Positions 32,673-35,784 of a DNA stretch of 35,784 bases are shown here, one piece after another (position 1 is the first letter of the stretch; the number at the start of each line of letters is the position of its first letter). A program made the translations under genes and the position numbers. Below the pieces are notes generated by a model that was given only the letters and a program-made list of their open reading frames with translations, was not told the origin of the DNA and searched no databases. This stretch comes from JBNKFQ01 sp050289385 (GTDB lineage Bacteria; Pseudomonadota; Gammaproteobacteria; Pseudomonadales; Porticoccaceae). Location of the stretch: positions 1 to 35,784 of the forward strand of contig JBNKFQ010000144.1 of NCBI GenBank assembly GCA_050289385.1, in the 5' to 3' direction.

Positions 32673-34195
32673 GTAGAAGCGTTGTGAACACCCATGACGT
32701 TCACTGACTCATTTGGCCCGTCTGAATTGCCATTTTCTTTGGCTTTGTCGTTGCGTGCCGCCTCCAGCGCGTCAAGGTAGGTCTGGTCAACATCGCCTGT
32801 AACATAGTCGCCATTAAATACTGCACAATCAAAGCGCTTGATCTTGTTGTTACCTTCTCTGGCTGCCGCCACCAGGTCATCAAGGTCCTGGTAGATCAGC
32901 CAGTCGGCGCCGATCAGTTTGGCAATTTCCTCATCGGTACGTCCGTGGGCAATCAGTTCCTTCACTGATGGCATGTCTATACCATAAACATTCGGAAACC
33001 TGACGGCCGGTGCCGCAGACGCCATATATACCTTTTTGGCACCGGAGTCCCTGGCCATCTGAATAATTTCCCCTGATGTGGTGCCTCGCACGATGGAATC
33101 GTCCACCAGCAAAACATTTTTGCCCTGAAATTCCAGTTTATTCGGGTTCAACTTTTGGCGCACCGATTTTTTTCGCTGTTTTTGCCCTGGCATAATAAAG
33201 GTGCGGCCAATGTAACGGTTTTTCATATAGCCTTCGCGCAATTTCAGGCCCAGCCTTTCGGCAATAGTTTGCGCAGCCACCCGACTGGTATCCGGAATGG
33301 GAATCACCACGTCAATATCATGGTCCGGCTTTAACCTGAGTATTTTTTCTGCCAGCTTTTCACCCTGACGCAAACGGCATTTGTACACCGAAATATCATC
33401 AATCATGGAGTCCGGTCGGGCAAAATAGACGAACTCAAAAATACACGGTGTCAGCTCAGTATTTTTTGCACACTGTCGAGTATGCAGTTTCCCTTGCATA
33501 TCTATATAAATCGCTTCTCCCGGTGCAACGCTGTCTATCAGTTCATACCCCAGACTATCCAGTGCTACGCTTTCGGAGGCAACCATATACTCTGTACCAC
33601 CTGCCTTTTTGCGTTTGCCGTAAACCAGCGGACGAATACCAAAGGGATCGCGAAATGCAAACAAGCCGTAATTGGCAATAATACCCACCGCCGCATAAGC
33701 TCCCCGACAGCGACCATGAACCCGCTCGACTGCCGCAAAAATATCTTCCGGCCCTGGCTGTAATTTGTCTTGCAACTGCAATTCATGAGCAAAAACATTG
33801 AGCAACAACTCTGAATCCGAGTCGGTGTTCACATGACGCAAGTCCGAATGAAAAATATGCGCCTTCAATTGCTCGGAATTTGTCAGGTTACCGTTGTGCG
33901 CCATGGATATTCCATACGGGGAATTTACATAAAACGGCTGCGCCAGAGCGGGACCCGAGCTGCCCGCCGTCGGATACCGCACGTGAGCAATGCCTATATT
34001 TCCCGCCAGTTCCTTAATATGGCGGGTATGAAATACGTCCTTGACCAGACCCGTGTCCTTGCGCTGATGAAACACGCCGTCCTTGCAGGTCATAATGCCC
34101 GCTGCATCCTGCCCCCGGTGCTGCAGCATGGTCAATGCATCGTACAATTGCAGCTTGATGTCACTGCGTCCAAAAATGCCAGCTATGCCACACAT
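32660..34195 (-). CDS. purF: Amidophosphoribosyltransferase
   Basis: The 511-residue protein begins MCGIAGIFG with the Cys2 nucleophile of the class II glutaminase (no propeptide), followed by HVRYPTAGSSGPALAQPF and MAHNGNLTN. The C-terminal phosphoribosyltransferase half has VIPIPDTSRVAAQTIAERLG and the PRPP loop VLLVDDSIVRGTTSGEII. It makes 5-phosphoribosylamine, the first committed step of purine synthesis. Length agrees with E. coli PurF (505). It lies 31 bases after cvpA, as usual, and its last codons lie in the tandem duplication that precedes metZ. Confidence 0.96.
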   Translation of the reverse strand: MCGIAGIFGRSDIKLQLYDALTMLQHRGQDAAGIMTCKDGVFHQRKDTGLVKDVFHTRHIKELAGNIGIAHVRYPTAGSSGPALAQPFYVNSPYGISMAHNGNLTNSEQLKAHIFHSDLRHVNTDSDSELLLNVFAHELQLQDKLQPGPEDIFAAVERVHGRCRGAYAAVGIIANYGLFAFRDPFGIRPLVYGKRKKAGGTEYMVASESVALDSLGYELIDSVAPGEAIYIDMQGKLHTRQCAKNTELTPCIFEFVYFARPDSMIDDISVYKCRLRQGEKLAEKILRLKPDHDIDVVIPIPDTSRVAAQTIAERLGLKLREGYMKNRYIGRTFIMPGQKQRKKSVRQKLNPNKLEFQGKNVLLVDDSIVRGTTSGEIIQMARDSGAKKVYMASAAPAVRFPNVYGIDMPSVKELIAHGRTDEEIAKLIGADWLIYQDLDDLVAAAREGNNKIKRFDCAVFNGDYVTGDVDQTYLDALEAARNDKAKENGNSDGPNESVNVMGVHNASTGNG

Positions 34196-34226
34196 ATATC
34201 AAAGCACCTTTTGTTCTATGAATATT

Positions 34227-34721
34227 CTAAAATAGCTGTTCAAGCCACTGGTAAAACGCAGCACCGACGGTGCGCGCCCAGCTCTCGAATTTCAAAAACC
34301 AGGGAATCAACAGCGATTCCTGCCACCAGGGATCGGCGTTTACCGGCAATGCCTGGGGCAACAATATCAGGATGACCAATACCACAACCAGCCCGCGGGC
34401 TATACCGAACAACATACCCAGAAAGCGGTCTGTTCCTGTCAGCCCGGTTGCCTTTACCAGTTGTGAAATAAGAAAGTTGATAATTCCGCCAACAATCAGC
34501 GTGGCCACAAACAGGCCCACCCAAGCTGCAACAAGGCGCAGGGAAGGTGTTTCTATCAGATTTATTAGCCAAACAGATACTCTCACATGAAAGGTCATTG
34601 CGATAACGAGAGCGGCTATCCAGATAACGAGGGAAAGAGCTTCACGAAAAAATCCGCGAATGATGCTGATTAACGCAGAAACAGCAACGATCGCGACAAT
34701 CGCCCAATCCGCCCAGTTCAT
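34227..34721 (-). CDS. cvpA: CvpA family membrane protein
   Basis: I use the ATG at 34721 (164 residues, start MNWADWAIVAIVAVSALISIIRG), which has AGGGG nearby and matches E. coli CvpA (162); the frame is open 38 codons further upstream but that part is not hydrophobic. It has four membrane segments, with the family signatures SIIRGFFREALSL and the glycine-rich LTGTDRFLGMLFGIARG. CvpA is needed for colicin V production in E. coli and has been linked to envelope stress; its molecular role is unsettled. It precedes purF as in other gammaproteobacteria. Confidence 0.92.
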   Translation of the reverse strand: MNWADWAIVAIVAVSALISIIRGFFREALSLVIWIAALVIAMTFHVRVSVWLINLIETPSLRLVAAWVGLFVATLIVGGIINFLISQLVKATGLTGTDRFLGMLFGIARGLVVVLVILILLPQALPVNADPWWQESLLIPWFLKFESWARTVGAAFYQWLEQLF

Positions 34722-34866
34722 ACACAAGCCCCTGGCTCTGAATATGCACTGAGAGCGTTTTTTGCGTCCAACATCAAATATCGAACGTCGAACCAAAGAT
34801 GGTTTTTCAGCACCTTCTACACCCGATGGTTGCAAGCGTGCATTTTATCAAACAACAGCATTTGAT

Positions 34867-35409
34867 TCAGGCCTCAAACTTGAGCAACAGCGATTTTACA
34901 TTGTACTTTTCGTTTATTTTTTTCTGGTCGGCAAGGGCATGTTGTTTGTCGATGTTGGGGCCGACATATACGCGGTACAAAGAGCGCCCCTGACTTTCGG
35001 CTTCGCGAACATAGGCCCTGAAATTGTCTTTCAGCAACTTGCTCTCAAGCCCCTTTGCCTTGTCCTCTTCACTGAAACTGCCCACCTGAATCACCCATCC
35101 CGACGGCAAGCCCCTGTCATTCAGCACCGACTCTGAGGCCAGCTGTGAATCTTCAGGCTCGCCCTGCTCTTGTTCTGTTCGTGATTTATCAAACTGATAG
35201 GCTTCGTCAGGCAAGCGGGAGGCTTCGGTGATTTCCGGTCGCACAGGCTCTGGGACGGTCACCGGTTCGATCTGTGGTCGGGAGGGAATGCGGGAGGCAC
35301 GGTCAATATCGCGGATACCCTTGAAATTAAAAACCATGGGCAGAAATATCAACGCCAGTACCATCAGCACCACGGCGCCGATAATGCGCTGTTTAAGACC
35401 GTCGTTCAA
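34867..35409 (-). CDS. dedD: SPOR domain protein (DedD-like)
   Basis: The 180-residue protein has a short cytoplasmic N-terminus, one membrane segment (IIGAVVLMVLALIFLPMVF, about residues 9-27), a Pro/Glu-rich periplasmic linker, and a C-terminal SPOR domain (GWVIQVGSFSEEDKAKGLESKLL, then SLYRVYVGP). SPOR domains bind septal peptidoglycan lacking stem peptides, so it should localise to the division site. Position between folC and cvpA equals that of dedD. The start is TTG with AAGGTG five bases upstream; no ATG or GTG gives the membrane segment in frame. It starts 12 bases after the folC stop. Confidence 0.85.
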   Translation of the reverse strand: MNDGLKQRIIGAVVLMVLALIFLPMVFNFKGIRDIDRASRIPSRPQIEPVTVPEPVRPEITEASRLPDEAYQFDKSRTEQEQGEPEDSQLASESVLNDRGLPSGWVIQVGSFSEEDKAKGLESKLLKDNFRAYVREAESQGRSLYRVYVGPNIDKQHALADQKKINEKYNVKSLLLKFEA

Positions 35410-35421
35410 TGTGTCACCTTC

Positions 35422-35784
35422 TTACTCTCTGGCTTGCAGCCACTCCAGCGCAGCCGCAACCGTATAAAACGAGCCAAATACCACAATCGCCTGCCCCGGT
35501 CTGACTTTTGCCAGAGCCTGATCAAGCGCGTCGCCAACCTGGTGCGCTGTGCTTGCCCCGGCGCCGGCATTGTACAACAGGCTGGCCAATTCTGTCGCAC
35601 TCGCAGCGCGCGGCACATCGGGTAAATCTGCCACAAACCAATGCTCCACCCAGGCCCTGCACGATTCAACTATACCGGCGATATCCTTGTCTGCCATCAT
35701 CGCAAGCACCGCCAGGCAAGAACTCGAAGCGCATCTGGCCAGTCGTCGTGACAACAGGCCGGCGGCTGCGGGATTATGGGCGAC
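35422..35784 (-). CDS. folC: Dihydrofolate/folylpolyglutamate synthase, C-terminal part (5' end beyond window)
   Basis: Only the last 120 residues are in the window; the frame is open to the right edge. It begins VAHNPAAAGLLSRRL, which matches the DVAHNP motif in the C-terminal domain of FolC, and continues with VLAMMADKDIAGIVESC and the final VVFGSFYTVAAALEWL, both typical. The enzyme adds glutamate to folates and makes dihydrofolate. Together with the next three genes it gives the folC-dedD-cvpA-purF order. Whether the N-terminal ATPase part is complete cannot be seen here. Confidence 0.9.
   Translation of the reverse strand, partial: VAHNPAAAGLLSRRLARCASSSCLAVLAMMADKDIAGIVESCRAWVEHWFVADLPDVPRAASATELASLLYNAGAGASTAHQVGDALDQALAKVRPGQAIVVFGSFYTVAAALEWLQARE

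Overview
The window reads as chromosomal DNA of a free-living, probably marine, gammaproteobacterium close to the Pseudomonadales/Cellvibrionales. This rests on gene order and family content (folC-dedD/SPOR-cvpA-purF-metZ; dnaX-ebfC-recR; a fadB-type beta-oxidation subunit; PldA; a MoxR-DUF58-TgpA operon), not on a database search. There are no rRNA or tRNA genes, no CRISPR array, no phage genes and no intact transposase. Most genes are housekeeping and lie on the minus strand. Plus-strand genes are tex, the sigma-factor operon, the S9 peptidase and a sulfurtransferase.

Layout. 1-3.1 kb: fadB, then a zinc-ribbon methyltransferase whose start overlaps the stop of a truncated nitroreductase fragment. 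3.3-5.6 kb: tex. 5.7-7.6 kb: a compact plus-strand operon of a small secreted protein, a DUF6249-like membrane protein, an ECF sigma factor and a two-TM putative anti-sigma factor. 7.8-10.7 kb: fpr, an ACE-like M2 peptidase lipoprotein and a small membrane protein. 10.9-15.8 kb: ycgN, ycgL, rnd, recR, ebfC and dnaX, the last with a legible programmed -1 frameshift site. 15.8-16.9 kb: an RNA-rich gap with the 4.5S/SRP RNA gene (minus), an unassigned plus-strand structured region ending in a strong terminator, and a histidine-kinase remnant. 16.9-23 kb: S9 peptidase, DUF4286 protein, phospholipase A, sulfurtransferase, 2OG-Fe(II) oxygenase and msrA. 23-27 kb: transglutaminase/DUF58/MoxR operon. 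27-31 kb: membrane-anchored serine hydrolase, a 600-bp gap and an NhaC-type antiporter. 31.1-31.4 kb: a 296-bp non-coding miniature inverted-repeat element (MITE-like). 31.4-35.8 kb: metZ, purF, cvpA, a SPOR protein and the 3' part of folC.

The most unusual signals are outside the genes. The 296-bp element has perfect 20-bp terminal inverted repeats, a TAA target duplication and two long internal inverted repeats. It has cut into the 3' end of metZ and supplies its stop codon. The same 20-bp end occurs alone at the end of ycgN, and a close variant lies between ffs and dnaX. Between ffs and the S9 peptidase, two hairpins present the same loop motif GCAGTAT (four copies of GCAGTA in all), directly before a canonical terminator and with no ORF upstream, which suggests an undescribed small RNA. 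A second, unrelated dispersed repeat of about 43 bp occurs at 5.65 kb and 29.5 kb.

Functional themes are fatty-acid oxidation, replication/recombination (dnaX, ebfC, recR), RNA metabolism (tex, rnd, ffs), oxidative-damage repair (msrA, fpr, oxygenase), purine and methionine synthesis (purF, metZ), and several exported peptidases or hydrolases.
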